From: Mesorhabditis belari
Taxonomy: Eukaryota; Nematoda; Chromadorea; Rhabditida; Rhabditidae
Assembly: GCA_958450365.1 (NCBI GenBank)
Contig: CAUEEP010000740.1
Location: forward strand, 1,243,501 to 1,307,500
Length of the DNA: 64,000 nt
Direction: 5' to 3'
This document shows, piece by piece, positions 1-11,850 of the stretch. A program made the position numbers and the translations under genes. Position 1 is the first letter of the stretch. Each line of letters starts with the position of its first letter. Under the pieces are notes generated by a model. The model saw nothing but the letters and a program-made list of their open reading frames with translations, was not told the DNA's origin and made no database searches.

Positions 1-35
1 TCAAGTAAATATGAATCATTGATAATAATTTTCAG

Positions 36-3000
36 ACGGTTTTCGATGCAATCCTCATTGCTTGTTACAATCTTTTTTTCACTGCATTACCCGTTTTGGC
101 GATGGGAGCTTTGGATCAAGATGTGGATGCGGATACGAGTTTGAGGTGGATTTTTATTGAACAATCATCACTAATTTTTCTGCAATCATCACTAATTTTT
201 AGATTTCCAAAACTTTACCTACCCGGTCAATACAATTTATTCTTTAATATGAGAATATTCATCTATTCGGTGCTACAAGGAATGATCAGGTGAGAGAAAA
301 AAAAGCCAACAAACATATGAGCTGGGGATTTTTTTTTGTCATTAACTGTAGTTTTATGGAAGATTTTCGCAAATTAAAAATTAAACAGGAAATTTCAGCT
401 CTTTGGTGATCTTCTTCGTTCCATACGGTACATTCATTGAGGCGATTGACCCAAATGGGAGAGATCTCAACGATTATCCCGCACTAGCGTTCACCGCTTT
501 CACAGCTCTTTTCATCGTTGTCACTATACAGGTAAATCAAGCTAATCCGAGCAGGGATATTTCCGGAATTTTTAAGTCAGACAAGTCAGCGTCAGGTTCT
601 GATCTGACTTTGCTTTGCTCAGGCTGGTCTAGTTTACCAGGGTAGAGGGTAGCCTTACTGTTTACAAACTCTCAAGGCTAATCAGGAGATCAGAAGGTCA
701 GAAGATCAGAAGATCAGAAGATCAGAAGATCAGAAGGTCAGAAGATCAGAAAATCAGAAGAGGTTTAGCCTGCCAGTTTCTGATTTAGTATTTTATCTGA
801 CTCCGATCTGGCTTAAAATTACCATTAGAGATCAGTTAAAACACTCTGCTCCCAATCAGGTTTCGATATCGAAACTATCAACATGATTTCCACTTTCTAG
901 ATTTGTCTTGATACCTACTATTGGACAGCCATCACTCACATCGTCCTCTGGGGATCGATTTTCTTCTATTTCGCGCTCTGTTTCATCTTTTACGAAGGTA
1001 GTCTTTACTTTTAAAGCACCACGAAAATTTCCCGCACCCAAAAACTGCTCTTTTTTCATTAAAGCAGCCTATCGTGTCAGCTATATTAGTAAGTTTTTTT
1101 TTGTGTGGAAAATCTATGAAAGCTAAGAATTAGATGCATAAGAAAAATTCATTCAAACATTTTCCCTCTTTTTGTGTGAATTCACTCAGAGTTTGGTTGT
1201 GAAATTCACTCACACAATGGCATGCTTTTAGTTTGAAATTTAGTTTTAGTTGAATTTAAATTGAAATTTAAACCTTAATCTCAATTGGCTAAAGAATTCA
1301 GGTGGTCTAATAAACTCCCTTCAAGATGTACTTTGTGAGTGATCAGTGAAAAAAAGAACGATTGTTGAGAACTTCTTGAACTAATTAAAGCTCTCTCTCT
1401 CTCTCTCTCTCTCTCAAAATACATCTTTTTGTTTTGCATTGTGTTGTTTAGTGACCGTGAAATCCGTTCTCACCTCTCACATAATCCGTTTTCTAAAACG
1501 TGTCCATTTTCGAAAAGCCACAGTAATCTTGGCTCTTAATTTTGGCTGAGATCTAACTGCACAAAGTTAGATCTCAGTTTCGTTTCGAAACACCAGGGTT
1601 GTTTCAATCTGGATTCAATTTCAGTCTCTTTAAGAACCCGTCACACGCTCGCTCAACAACCGCTTCGGTGGTCTAGTGGATAGTCTTCTAGACTGCCAAA
1701 CCTGTCACACTTTTTCCCCCCAAGTTCGATCCCACTCTAGCCAAACTTTTTTGCTTTTTTTTGCTTGATGCCTTTCCCTTGTGAGGCCTTTAAACCAGGC
1801 CAGGGAAAGTGAGGAAAAGTAAGGCCAAAACCAAATCCAGGGACTTTTTTGACTTCAACAAAACTACGGCAACTATGGCAGGACTAGATCTTGCTTAGAT
1901 TGACCTCACACAGAAAACTGACTTTTGAAACAAACCTGATCAAAAGCTACAAAATCACTTCTACCTTTATCTTCAGTTTTTCCTCGTTTCCGTTGGTTGT
2001 GGGAGGATTTGTTCGGCTTCGATTTCCTCCAATATTTAATCGAGATTTTCAATCATCCATGTAAAAATCGCTAAAGATTTCACTTTTTCCTTTTTTTTAA
2101 AAATCATTTTTTTTTCAGCACTTTCTCTTGTAAAGCTTTTGTTTTTTCAACACAAGCCACTCACATTTTTAAAATTGAAAAAAAAAAAATTGAAATTTTT
2201 GAATAGACTCGAAACTCTCAATTTCTTAAGGAATGCAAATTTCTTTTAAAAAAATGAAAATCTTGTAATTGAATTTAAAAATGAAAGAAATAGAGAGAAA
2301 TAGAGAGTTTAGAGTGATCTCTAATTGATTGGACTGAAATGACTGAAATAATGACTCAAATTTCAGCTCTTCCCTTCTCATTTCTTTCAAAGACAGCCTC
2401 AGCCATTTCCTACAATGTCGCTTTTCGGACAATGGCCACCACACAGTTTTGGTTCTCGATCTTGATGGTCGGTTCATTTCAGTCATATACCGAGGGGGTT
2501 TTGGCCAGACGGCAAGCGATTACGCGGGTGCACAAAGAGCACCTCGGCCAATCTTTTCGCAGAGATTTTCTATAGTGCAAAATATTCAGCTGTAAATTTG
2601 TATTTGGGGTTTTCGAGGTCAGAGAATCGATTGCAGCTATTCATTTTATTGAGTTTACCAATTGGAAAGACTAAAACTCTTTGGCTTTGGCTGGACTCTA
2701 ATCTGACTTTCAAAACCATTTTATTGAGTCGATCAATTAAAACTCGAATTTGCTTTGGCGCTGCTTCCCAACATTTAAAAGTAAGAAATGGGTTTTTTAA
2801 ATATTACGCAAAAACTAGAACCACAATTACTCGCTTTAAACAGTAATCAGGAAGGATTAAAACAAAAAAAAAGCTGAAGGTAGGGTTAGTTTCAACCTTG
2901 AATAATTTCAACCTCGTTCTCACTTAACGGGATAACGAGCATAACGTTTAGAATATAAATTGAGAAATAGTATAAATTGAGCCAAGTTTGGGGCAAAGAG

Positions 3001-6000
3001 TGTTTGGACAGGAGTTTGCGACAGGAATGTTGGCCTTGCCCATAAGAGCAAGGCCAACTCGTTGCTTAGCGCTGCTTCCCCAACCCCAAAGGGAAACACC
3101 TTGTATCGGGAACGTTTGCCAGCTGAAGAAAGATTGTGTGCAGCACCAAGAACATTTTCCTTAACAAAAGGCCCCAGAGATTACTTTTTTAGATGTTACA
3201 AAAAGATATTTAGCTGTAAATTTGTATCTAGGGTTTTCGAGGTCAGAGAATCGATTGGAGTTATTTATTTTATTGAGTTTACCAATTGGAAAGACTAAAA
3301 CTCTTTGGCTTTGACTGGACTCTAAGCTGAGTCTTGCTAAAACCATTTTATTGAGTTTTATTTTATACCAAACCAATTAAAACTCGAATTTAATTGATCT
3401 AAGCTTTTAGATAAATTCGGAAAATTGGTTCCGAATGTTGGATTCGTTTTCAAAACGAAAAAAAAAAAACCATACTAAATTTGATTTTTTTTTGCTAAAG
3501 TAATTGCTTAAGATGAAAAGATCAAATTTCTCTTAAAGCTTTATCAATATTTACATTCGATTTATATACAAAAAGTTGGGGGAAATATTTTTGTGAAAGT
3601 TCAAATAACGAAAGAATTTTGTTCAAAAAAATTGAGAAATGGAAAAGTGTTTAGATTCGAATTCGATAAACATTTCAAATAAATCGATTTTCAGGGAAAT
3701 ATATATGAAAAGGAAAGAAGATCAAGCATATAGGATCAAGCAATAAGATCAAGCAATAAGATCAACCAATAAGATCAAGCAATAAGAGCAATTTAGTTGT
3801 TCTTTCCGCCCAATCTTGGCTCATTCTTCTTCCAGGGTTTCACATCAGTGCTTGGCTGGAATTTCTTGAATAACCTTTTTGAATTATTATCCGTGATTTG
3901 TAGAATCAGTAAAAACTCTTAATGATATCTCTACCTGATTATCGGGTCTGATTCCGGCTTGTCCTCCTGTTTTCCCATCAGTGGCTCGTGGATCTCGGCG
4001 AATACCGGCAGCGCCTAAAATTGCATTGCAAAATAAACATAACAACCCCATAGTATCGTAAAACTTGTAGACAACTATTGAAGTAAAGTAAAGAAATGAA
4101 TAGCAAAGAATATTTGGAAATTTAAAGTAAATTTAGTGTTATCAAATTAAACCTTAAATGCAAATTAGAGTGGATAAACTGGAATGGGTAACGAATCCAG
4201 ATCTGGATCCCAAACGAATGTAGATCTGGATCCCAAGCGAATCCAGATCTGGATCCCAAACGAATCCAGATCTGGATCCCAAACGAATCCAGATCCGTTT
4301 GGGATCCAGATCCCAACGAATCCAGATCCGTTACCCATTCCAGTTTATGCTCCAACAACTGTTTATCCTCGATTCCAGATCCCAAAAACTATTTATCCTC
4401 GATGTGAGTCCACAAATCACTATCATAATCAAGAAAAGAAATGAATGGCAAAGAATTAACCGAAGGCACTGAACTCTCGACCTTCTGCTTGCCTGGTAGC
4501 TTTACCACTGAGCTATCGGCGCCTTCTTTCTCCAAGAAGAAATAGGAAACACAAGGAAGAAAGAGAGGGAAATCAGTAGATAATAACTAGACTATGATTT
4601 TGAAATATAAACCTCTAAGTAAATCAGTACTCCAATCTTAGTGAGGTAACTTATATTTTGTTGTAATTTGTAAAGAAATAGTGGCAGTTGTAGTTATCTT
4701 TTTGAAAACCTTTGATCAATCACCACCAATCTATCCTTGACTCACCTCCAATCTTATCCTTGGCCACATCAAACTTTTTCTCTTCCGCTTTTGGACGAAT
4801 TCCGGCTTTTCCTCCAATTTTTCCATGAGTCGCTCGTTTGTCTCGTCGGATTCCAGCAGCACCTGGAAATCTCTTGTTAATTTCGTTTTATTGAACTTCT
4901 AACAACCTCCAATCTTATCCTTGGCCACATCGAATTTCTTCTCTTCCTCTTTTGGACGAATTCCGGCTTTCCCCTCCAATTTTGTTTTTTGTTACGTCGA
5001 ATTCCCGCTTGTCTCGGCGGATGCCAGCAGAGCCTAGAAATTGAAAAATCATTTAGATTTTGGCTTTCAAAACATAAGCTCTACAAGTCCCTTTCCCCGT
5101 CTCATCCCAACCTCCAATCTTGGCCTCAGCCTTGTTCGTTTCAACTTTCTCGTGGAGCTTCGGCTCAGCTTTCTTCCATGGCTTCACATCAACGGGTGTT
5201 GGCTGAAGATCTCAAAATACTCTAATGAACATTCTATTCACCTCAGGCCGAATCCCGGCTTTTCCTCCAATTTTATCCTTGGCCACATCAAAGTCTCTCT
5301 TTTGTCTGCTCGCTGGGTTATCCCCGGCTTCTCCACCGATTTTCTTGTCTTTTCGGAGCTGACTGAGATTTGGCTCATTCTTTTTCCATGGTTTCCACAT
5401 CGAATGGAGTTGGTTCAACCTTGAAATTGGTGATGATAAATGGCTCAAGAATAATTTACTTTAAAGTTTTCTTTTTTCATTACTCACTGGATCTTTCCGA
5501 ATCCCGGATTGTCCACCAATCTTTTCAGTTTCTCTTGTAACGCTGCTCATCGTTGTCGGCTAAGATTGTTGATTTGAAAGTGATTGATTAAAAAGCTTGA
5601 TTTAAAAGTTCATTGTTTAAAAGCGCTTACGAAGTGTGAATGCAGCAGTTGTCGCCAGTAAGGCAAAGGCGATGATCGAACGCATTGTTGTGCTGAAAGT
5701 GAAAGTTTTCATTGAAAGCTTTAGTGAGGAAAAGCTGTGAACGGGTAAATAATGAAGTGGGGGAAATTGGGGCAAAAATCAAAACGGTCAACAGATATCA
5801 GTCAAAAGTGATCTTTTCTTTATTGAGTTTAGATTGAAAAGTATCTGGAAAGCTTGAGTTGAAAAGGATTAAAGTTGATTGAGATTGATGCATTTGATCT
5901 ATTCTAAAGGTGAAAAGAGAGGAATATCAATTGAAATCAATTGAATCAATTGAATCAATTGAAATTGAAATATCAAATATCCAAATATCAATTGAAATAT

Positions 6001-9000
6001 CAGAGTTATCAGAGTTGTATCTAGTTGATCTAGATCGGAAATGATTTGAAGATTTGAAAGCTTTCGATGCATCTTATATAGGTTATCTTTGGCCATTGGT
6101 TTACGTGACACCAAAACAAACGTCTGTATTTTTGGGGGAGAGGAGGTGATTGTCCCGCCCCAATCATTCCCCACAGCTCTGGATCTCTCACAGAAAGAAG
6201 AACAGGACGGAGAAAGTGTGGAAAAAAACAAAGAGACTCTTTTCTTTTCTTTTCAATCAATCAATCGGAAAGCTCTTCTCCATCCATTTCCGTCTCTTTT
6301 TCCTCTCAATGACTCATCCGTTTGATCTCGATGGATCACAAAACGTATTTTGTGATCACAACAAATATTCCTTCATGACAATGCACATTAAGTCAATTAG
6401 AAATCAAATCTATTTTCCTAGTGTCAGTTTAGAAAAAAGTTGACTCAATTTTTGTTTAGAATGAGTCAATGAGCACTCTTTGATTTTCATTTGAGATTTC
6501 AATTGAAGAATTGAAGAATTAAAGAATTGAAGAATTGAAGAATGGAAGAATTGAAGAATCGAAGAATTGAAGAATTGAAGAATTGAAGAGTTGAAGAATT
6601 GAAGAAGGGAAGAATTGAAGAATTGAAGGATTGAAGAATTGAAGAAGGGAAGAATTGAAGAATCGAAGAATTGAAGAATTGAAGAATTGAAGAGTTGAAG
6701 AATTGAAGAAGGGAAGAATTGAAGAATTGAAGGATTGAAGAATTAAAGAATTGAAGAATTGAAGAATGGAAGAATTGAAGAATCGAAGAATTGAAGAATT
6801 GAAGAAGGGAAGAATTGAAGAATTGAAGAATTGAAGGATTGAAGAATTAAAGAATTAAAGAATTGAAGAATTGAAGAATTGAAGAATTGAAGAACTACGA
6901 TCAATTATAGCAAATGTTTAGGTTAACAAATGATTTCTTGAAATCAGAGAGTCAGCTAAGAGGATGGCAGACAAGATTTCTTGGTCGTGAGAGAATCCGA
7001 ACCAGCCAGCAAAAGTTCTGTGGAAATTTGATGAGCTCCCAATTTTCGCTCTCCCAATTTTCGTGTTTTCACGAACATCTCTATCTTTCTTGTCACAACG
7101 TGTTTTCACACGCGCTTAATGGACTCATTGGCTTGATTTTAAAACTGGATTTTGCTTAGAGTTTTGCGTAAAATCCGTGATGATGGATTACTGAAGCTTT
7201 AGACGATGATATAGGCTTATTTTTTAAACAGTTCAACCCATAGCAATAGCTCGATTTTCTCAATAGCTCGATTTTCTACAGCTGCCGGATTCAAAGTCAG
7301 AGATCAAGCTCTCACTAGCCTCACTGAAGTGAGAGATCAAGCCTCACTAGATCAAGCTCTCACAAGATCAAGCTCTCACTAGATCAAGCTCTCACTAGAT
7401 CAAGCTCTCACTAGATCAAGCTCTCACTAGATCAAGCTCTCACTAGATCAAGCTCTCACTAGATCAAGCTCTCACTAGATCAAGCTCTCACTAGATCAAG
7501 CTCTCACTAGATCAAGCTCTCACTAGATCAAGCTCTCACTAGATCAAGCTCTCACTAGATCAAGCCCTCACTAGATCAAGCTCTCACTAGATCAAGCTCT
7601 CACTAGATCAAGCTCTCACTAGCCGATCAGTGGAGAGTTTTTGCGCTGATCCCGATGACTTGTCCATTCTGCTCATTTCTCTGTTGGATCATTGGTCGAT
7701 CAGAATTTGATACAAACAAATCGGTAGGAAATGTGGGTTCATTTGGGGTCATTTGGGGCTTATTTGGGGTCATTTGGGGTTTTTTTTGGGAGAATCTAAA
7801 AAGCCGAAAAACTCTTCGACCATCTGTTTTTGATCACCGTTTTCCTTTACACTAAACGAAAAGAAATGACCAGTCGAAATGGAGCAATGAATGAAATTGA
7901 AGCAATGAATGAAATGAATGAAAGCAATGCAATGAATGAAATTTGACTCAAGACTCAAGACTCTAGTTTGATCAACTTTTAACCAACGAGCAAACATTAT
8001 TTTATTATTAGCAAACAGCAAACATATTTTAAATCCTAAAATGCAATTATTTTAAATCATCACAAAGTATTTTATAACTATAAAGAAAACAAAAACAAGA
8101 AAACAAAAATTTTACTTTAAATTTGGAAATATTTTATATGACACATATCAAAAAATATTCTGAAATCGTTAAATTGTTGTTTGAGAGAGGAAAAGATCAA
8201 AGAAAAGATCAATTTGAACATCAAGACATTTGATTGTATGTACTCTTGTCAAACAAATATTGTGAACAGGGCTTAGCATTCTTTTGAAATCACTTAACAG
8301 CAGAGGTCAACAAGATCAAATTGTAAAGAGATTTGAGAGAAAATTTGGATATGCAGTCATTAAAATCTCAAATTTCATTGTAGATTTGTTGTTGAAATCG
8401 TTGCTGATCATTTCTCTAAAATATAGTTAACAAAAGTTCGAAAATTTCGAAGGAATGACTCAAGTTGCACAATTGATTAATTGTGCAACTTGTGCAACCT
8501 TTGCCATTTTTTTTTTTTCAGGTTTGTGTGATTCTATTGATGCCTGTGATTGTTGTACGATTCTTTTGGCAAGATGTTCATCCAACTTTTGCTGATCGAT
8601 TGAGAATACGAAACAAGATGAGACCACAAAGTCCACGAAAAAGAAAAGAGGATTTGGAAAGGGAAAGGTTTGAGTTAAACATTGTTTAGATCAAAAGAAA
8701 GATTTGATTTGCTTTAATTTCTAAAAGTATTATGTAATTACCGTAAATACTGTAATAGTATCCCACCCACATAATGACGGTGCGGAGTGTTGCGTAGTCT
8801 AGCTTTGAACGAGTTTTTCTCGACACTGGTTTATGCTACAATGCGCACTTAAATATCAAAAAATAGCCCTGAATTTCAGCTATTTTTTGATACCAAAGAC
8901 GCATTTTTTGAAAGTACGAGCGCTTTGAAAAAAATGAAATACTAAAAAACCTTTGCAACTGCAACTACGCGACTTTACGAGGGTACTATTACAGTATTTA

Positions 9001-10205
9001 CGGTAGATATTCTCCTTGCGTTTTCTAATGAAACAAAATATAATTGACCTTTCTAATGAAATAAACCATAGGTTACTTTGAATTTGTTATTTTTCAACGG
9101 AATTACCAAAAAGGAACGAAAAGACTTTCTGGAAAACCTACCGTAAATACTGTAAAGCTCATTGGTGAAAGTTGAGCTTTTTCTAAAGAACTGCCTACCG
9201 TAAATACTGTAATTGTACCCCACCCCCATAATGACGATGCGGAGTGTTGCGTAGTCTAGCTTTGAACGAGTTTTTCTCGACACTGGTTTATGCTACAATG
9301 CGCACTTAAATATCAAAAAATAGCCCTGAATTTCAGCTATTTTTTGATACCAAAGACGCATTTTTTCAAAGTACTGACGCTTTGAAAAAAATGAAATACT
9401 AAAAAACTTTTGCAACTACGCGACTGTACGAGGGGAGGTGGGGAACTATTACAGTATTTACGGTAATTCCTTTATTAGCAATTACTTACTCGCGTCGATC
9501 AAAACACTAAAGAAAGACATTGAATTTATAAACTTTATCTCATTTCAGAGCAACTCTTCGCCGTACTCGACCAACAACAACTCGACGATCAATGCGCGAA
9601 TCAATTCGATCTGGTTATGCTTTCTCTCATTCACAAGGATTTGGAGATCTCATTGTTAAAGGAAAACTCTTCAAAAATGTTGAAAATATGCGCTCGTGAG
9701 TTTTTGCTAATATTTATATGAATGTTGTTAACTTTATAAAAAACAAAAACACTTTTAATCTTAAATGGAAACAAGAGTACAATTGTTTCAAATTGTTTCT
9801 CTGTTTTAAGAGCTTTATACTTTAAAATTGCAGAAAATCACCTCGTCCTGCTGCAACTACATCGTCTGGTGTTGCTTCAACGGTTGATCGAGAAATCATT
9901 CATCACGATCCAATGCTTTCACCGATCGAAGAGGTGCAAACTCCTCGCCCGGATGATCATCAACAAATTCAAATTCCGATGATGACCGCTGTGCCCATCA
10001 AAGAGACCACTTTCCCTGTAACGAAGAGAAGAGTTCGTTTTTATTATCTAACTCTTTTTAATATTCTTTTTTTTTTCAGGAAAGTATTCCTTTTGTGCCT
10101 CCAATTCCTCCAGGACATCACAGTCTTTTGGTGAACACGGACACGATTCACGCTGGATCTTCATATCCGGGAATGGTTCGTGAAAAGATTGTGGAGGATT
10201 TGTAG
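36..10205 (+). CDS. P4-type phospholipid-transporting ATPase (flippase), 3' part
   Basis: Membrane pump that flips phospholipids to the cytosolic leaflet. Exons by splice sites and phase: 36-145, 203-289, 399-531, 901-997, 2367-2467, 8522-8667, 9549-9695, 9834-10032, 10080-10205 (TAG). The last membrane half is present: LPVLAMGALDQDV (loop after TM7/8), YLPGQYNLFFN, then DTYYWTAITHIVLWGS, TTQFWFSILM joined to VCVILLMPVIVVRFFW, and HPTFADRLRIR. The cytosolic tail has RSGYAFSHSQGFGDLI, matching the conserved GYAFS autoinhibitory motif of this family; the tail most resembles animal ATP8B-type flippases. The catalytic DKTGT and nucleotide domains lie upstream of the window. All phases agree. The 6 kb intron 2468-8521 holds an opposite-strand gene and tandem repeats; intron 8668-9548 holds two MITE copies. 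The exact paralogue is not assigned. Confidence 0.93.
684..765. repeat. Short tandem repeat, about 9 bp unit (agatcagaa)
   Basis: About nine near-identical copies of agatcagaa/aggtcagaa lie in the intron between flippase exons 399-531 and 901-997. Confidence 0.85.
1391..1415. repeat. (CT)n microsatellite
   Basis: About twelve uninterrupted CT dinucleotides in a flippase intron. Confidence 0.95.
1661..1737 (+). repeat. tRNA-like (SINE-like) fragment
   Basis: An A-box-like tggtctagtgg is followed about 50 nt later by a B-box-like agttcgatccc. The anticodon arm does not form a good stem and the acceptor ends do not pair, so it is a tRNA-derived relic rather than a working tRNA gene. Confidence 0.5.
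2586..3330. repeat. Dispersed repeat, partly duplicated within itself
   Basis: The segment ggttttcgaggtcagagaat and about 100 bp around it occurs twice here (about 2605-2710 and 3230-3330) and again near 27040-27150. The stretch 2795-2950 matches 26460-26600, and 3110-3300 is diverged but alignable to about 19585-19770. It behaves as an old interspersed element of roughly 0.7 kb with no coding capacity that I can recognise. Confidence 0.6.
3722..3787. repeat. 13-bp tandem repeat (gatcaagcaataa)
   Basis: About five copies just downstream of the stop codon of the opposite-strand nested gene, within the flippase intron. Confidence 0.85.
4175..4347. repeat. Palindromically bounded 23-bp tandem array
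   Basis: About six units of cgaatccagatctggatccc(aaa) are bounded by a perfect 19-bp inverted pair: 4175-4193 is the reverse complement of 4329-4347 (cgttacccattccagttta). It lies in an intron of the nested gene (between exons 4862-4746 and 4014-3935). The adjoining 4370-4425 sequence is similar to 28265-28320. Confidence 0.85.
4459..4523 (-). repeat. tRNA-like fragment
   Basis: The minus strand reads ggcgccgatagctcagtggt with a good D-arm, but the T-arm lacks the GGTTCRA consensus (gtcgagagttcagtgcc). Probably a decayed tRNA or SINE head. Confidence 0.45.
6490..6895. repeat. Minisatellite, about 9 bp unit (attgaagaa)
   Basis: Roughly 45 copies of gaattgaa/attgaagaa with higher-order variation (units containing gaaggga or ggattgaa recur together). 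In the large flippase intron. Confidence 0.95.
7300..7624. repeat. 16-bp minisatellite (ctagatcaagctctca)
   Basis: About 18 nearly perfect copies in the flippase intron, with a few variant units at the left edge. Confidence 0.97.
8739..9005 (+). mobile_element. MITE family A, copy 1
   Basis: A 267-bp element with inverted ends taccgtaaatactgtaatag / ctattacagtatttacggta and a palindromic core (aaatatcaaaaaatagccct / agctattttttgatacc). No coding capacity. In a flippase intron. Confidence 0.9.
9139..9160 (+). repeat. Solitary MITE family A end
   Basis: taccgtaaatactgtaaa stands alone between two complete copies; probably a deletion relic. Confidence 0.6.
9196..9465 (+). mobile_element. MITE family A, copy 2
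   Basis: Same element and orientation as the copy at 8739-9005, about 190 bp further on, nearly identical. The copies at 14746-15008 and 36813-37061 are in the opposite orientation. Confidence 0.9.
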
Positions 10206-10329
10206 CCTAAAAGATTCTTTTGTATATTCTAGCCTGACTGTTTTACATTTAACATAATATAAATTGTCTAAAAATAACAAAAAAATGTAGCTTTACGGTT
10301 ACGGTAGCTTTTACAAAGCTAATAACCCA

Positions 10330-10735
10330 CTAGTTAATAGTAAGCAGTTTTGTTGAGTAGTTAATAGTAAGTTAATAGTAAATAATAAGTTAATAGTTAA
10401 TAATAAGTTAATCGTTAAGAATAAGTTAATACTTAATAATAAGTTAATACTTAATAATAAGTTAATAGTAAATAATATTAGGTTGTCCAATAAGTAATGC
10501 GTGTTTTGACACGATTTTCAAATATCACAAAATTAACAAAAGAGAACTTTATTAATCGATATATTCTCCACAACAATCAACAACATTTCTCCATCGTCCG
10601 AGCAAAGAGTGAAGTCCGTCATAATAGAATGAAGCTGGTTTCGATGAGTAACATCGAAATAAGTAACACGCATTACTTATTGGACAACCTAATAAGTTAA
10701 TAGTTAATAATAAGTTAATACCTACTAGTTAATAA
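10330..10735. repeat. AT-rich tandem repeat (gttaatagtaaataata)
   Basis: Loose 12-18 bp units made of gttaata/taataa between the main flippase stop codon and the candidate alternative exon. It is interrupted by an inverted-repeat element at 10481-10689. Confidence 0.85.
10481..10689. mobile_element. Mariner-like MITE inserted in a tandem array
   Basis: Inverted ends ggttgtccaataagtaatgc and its complement (gcattacttattggacaacc) are flanked by TA on both sides, the target duplication of Tc1/mariner elements. The 209-bp body is a deletion derivative without a transposase. The array continues on both sides, so the insertion came after the array formed. Confidence 0.88.
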
Positions 10736-10820
10736 TAAGCAAATTGTCTATTTACTTTAGTGTACAGTTGAGCTTGTGATAGCATTTCAATAACAGGTAT
10801 TCAGTTGATCCAAATTTCAG

Positions 10821-10961
10821 GTATCAGCTCGTGATGAACCCTCCCCACAACAAGGGATTCGAATATCAGGCGATGGCCGACCAATGACCACCTCCAATCA
10901 ACAATCACTACCTCGGAAACCGCAAACCGGTGCTGGGAAGAGAAAAGAAACACAGGTATAA
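10821..10961 (+). CDS. Candidate alternative 3' exon of the flippase
   Basis: After a TTTCAG acceptor (10811-10820), 45 codons are open (VSARDEPSPQQGIRISGDG..., rich in Pro/Gln/Arg), followed by GTATAA, which is either a donor or a stop codon at 10959-10961. The phase fits a donor at 10176 (ATG|GTTCGT) inside the last flippase exon, so splicing there would replace its final 10 residues with this tail. A further exon starting about 11016 after a polypyrimidine tract is possible but unproven. The alternative is an unrelated short exon. Confidence 0.45.
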   Translation, partial: VSARDEPSPQQGIRISGDGRPMTTSNQQSLPRKPQTGAGKRKETQV

Positions 10962-11596
10962 AATGCTTGTGTTATTTCCCTCCAATAATCCCCTCGTGCT
11001 TCTCCCTTTTTTTAGATTAGTTCTCGCCGCATTCTGTGTGCATTTACCCGTGTGCTTTCTTTTTATTTTCATCTATCATCTAGAATATTTTCTTTGTCCA
11101 TTTACTGTCACTAATTTATCTGTGTTTTTTCGACCCTTTGTTGTGTCTAGTAAGTGGTCAAGGTATCAAGGTAGAAAAGTTAAGAGTCAGATTTATGAAG
11201 ACTAATTTATGTCTGACGGAAACAAGCAATATAGTAGATTAGGATTAGAAAGAGTTAAGCCGATTTCCAAAAAAGATTAGGCCTTTATTGCTGACCTAGC
11301 TGACTCTAGCTTAACAATGCAGTCCGAAATCATGCTAGGATTTTGGTCCAACCTAGACTTTGACCTAGTTTACTTTTAGTGCTTTAGATGAGAGCGTGAA
11401 TCTTCTCCATAATTCTTTTTTAAGAAAACCGCTGAAGAGTTGGAAAATGTACGGCACTAAACCTAACAATAATTCTTTGCAAAGCCACTACGTTAAACCA
11501 ATCAACCACTTTTTCGGGATAGTAAATCAATAAAAATGAGATAGTAAGGGTAATACACCTTTCGACCAAGATAGGTCAAGGTTTGTTACTAGATTT

Positions 11597-11850
11597 TTCA
11601 GGCCAAGCCAAGCTAAGCCAAAGCCAAAGCCAAAGCCAAGGTTTTAGAACCAAATGCAACAATAAGGTTGAAATTCCAGCCCAAGGTCGATTGGCTTTGG
11701 CTTTGGCTTGGCTTAGCTTGGTCTTTGGCTTTTTGGAACAGCTTTGTTTGGGGAAGGCTTACCTTTTTGGAACAGCTTGCTTGGGGAAGGCTTACTTTTT
11801 GGAACAGCTTTGCTTGGGGAAGGCTTACTTTTTGGAACAGCTTCTCAACT
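11597..11850. repeat. Inverted repeat plus 32-bp tandem repeat
   Basis: ccaagctaagccaaagcc (about 11602-11640) is mirrored by ggctttggcttggcttagctt (about 11691-11725). Then cttggggaaggcttactttt plus ggaacagctttg repeats three to four times (11745-11845). Confidence 0.8.

Larger units (their letters stand above)
3793..5685 (-). pseudogene. Nested repeat-exon gene, probably secreted; frame-broken
   Basis: Family not recognised. Exons read on the minus strand: 5685-5631, 5559-5488, 5419-5242, 5202-5112, 5033-4907, 4862-4746, 4014-3935, 3855-3793 (TAA). Exon 1 encodes MRSIIAFALLATTAAFTL, a typical signal peptide just after an acceptor-like TTTCAG. Later exons repeat two modules: KIGGKAGIRP/AGIRRDKR (about seven times) and DVKPWKKNEP (three times), with EEKKFDVAKDKIGG linkers; the protein would be basic and glycine/lysine rich. 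Most introns split the GG codon, so exons could duplicate in frame. Three frame problems: exon 1 to 2 phase, one extra G near 5393 (DV-KPWKK unit) and one extra G near 4973 (GGAGGGG). This is either a decaying gene or uncorrected read error. It lies wholly inside the 6 kb flippase intron on the opposite strand. Confidence 0.7.

Noticed and set aside
1065..1088. Possible 24-nt flippase micro-exon (AAYRVSYI)
   Set aside because: Direct joining of 997 to 2367 keeps the phase and gives a better family match, so the micro-exon is unnecessary.
7300..7624. CRISPR-like array
   Set aside because: A 16-bp unit repeats head-to-tail with no spacers, in an intron of a eukaryotic gene.
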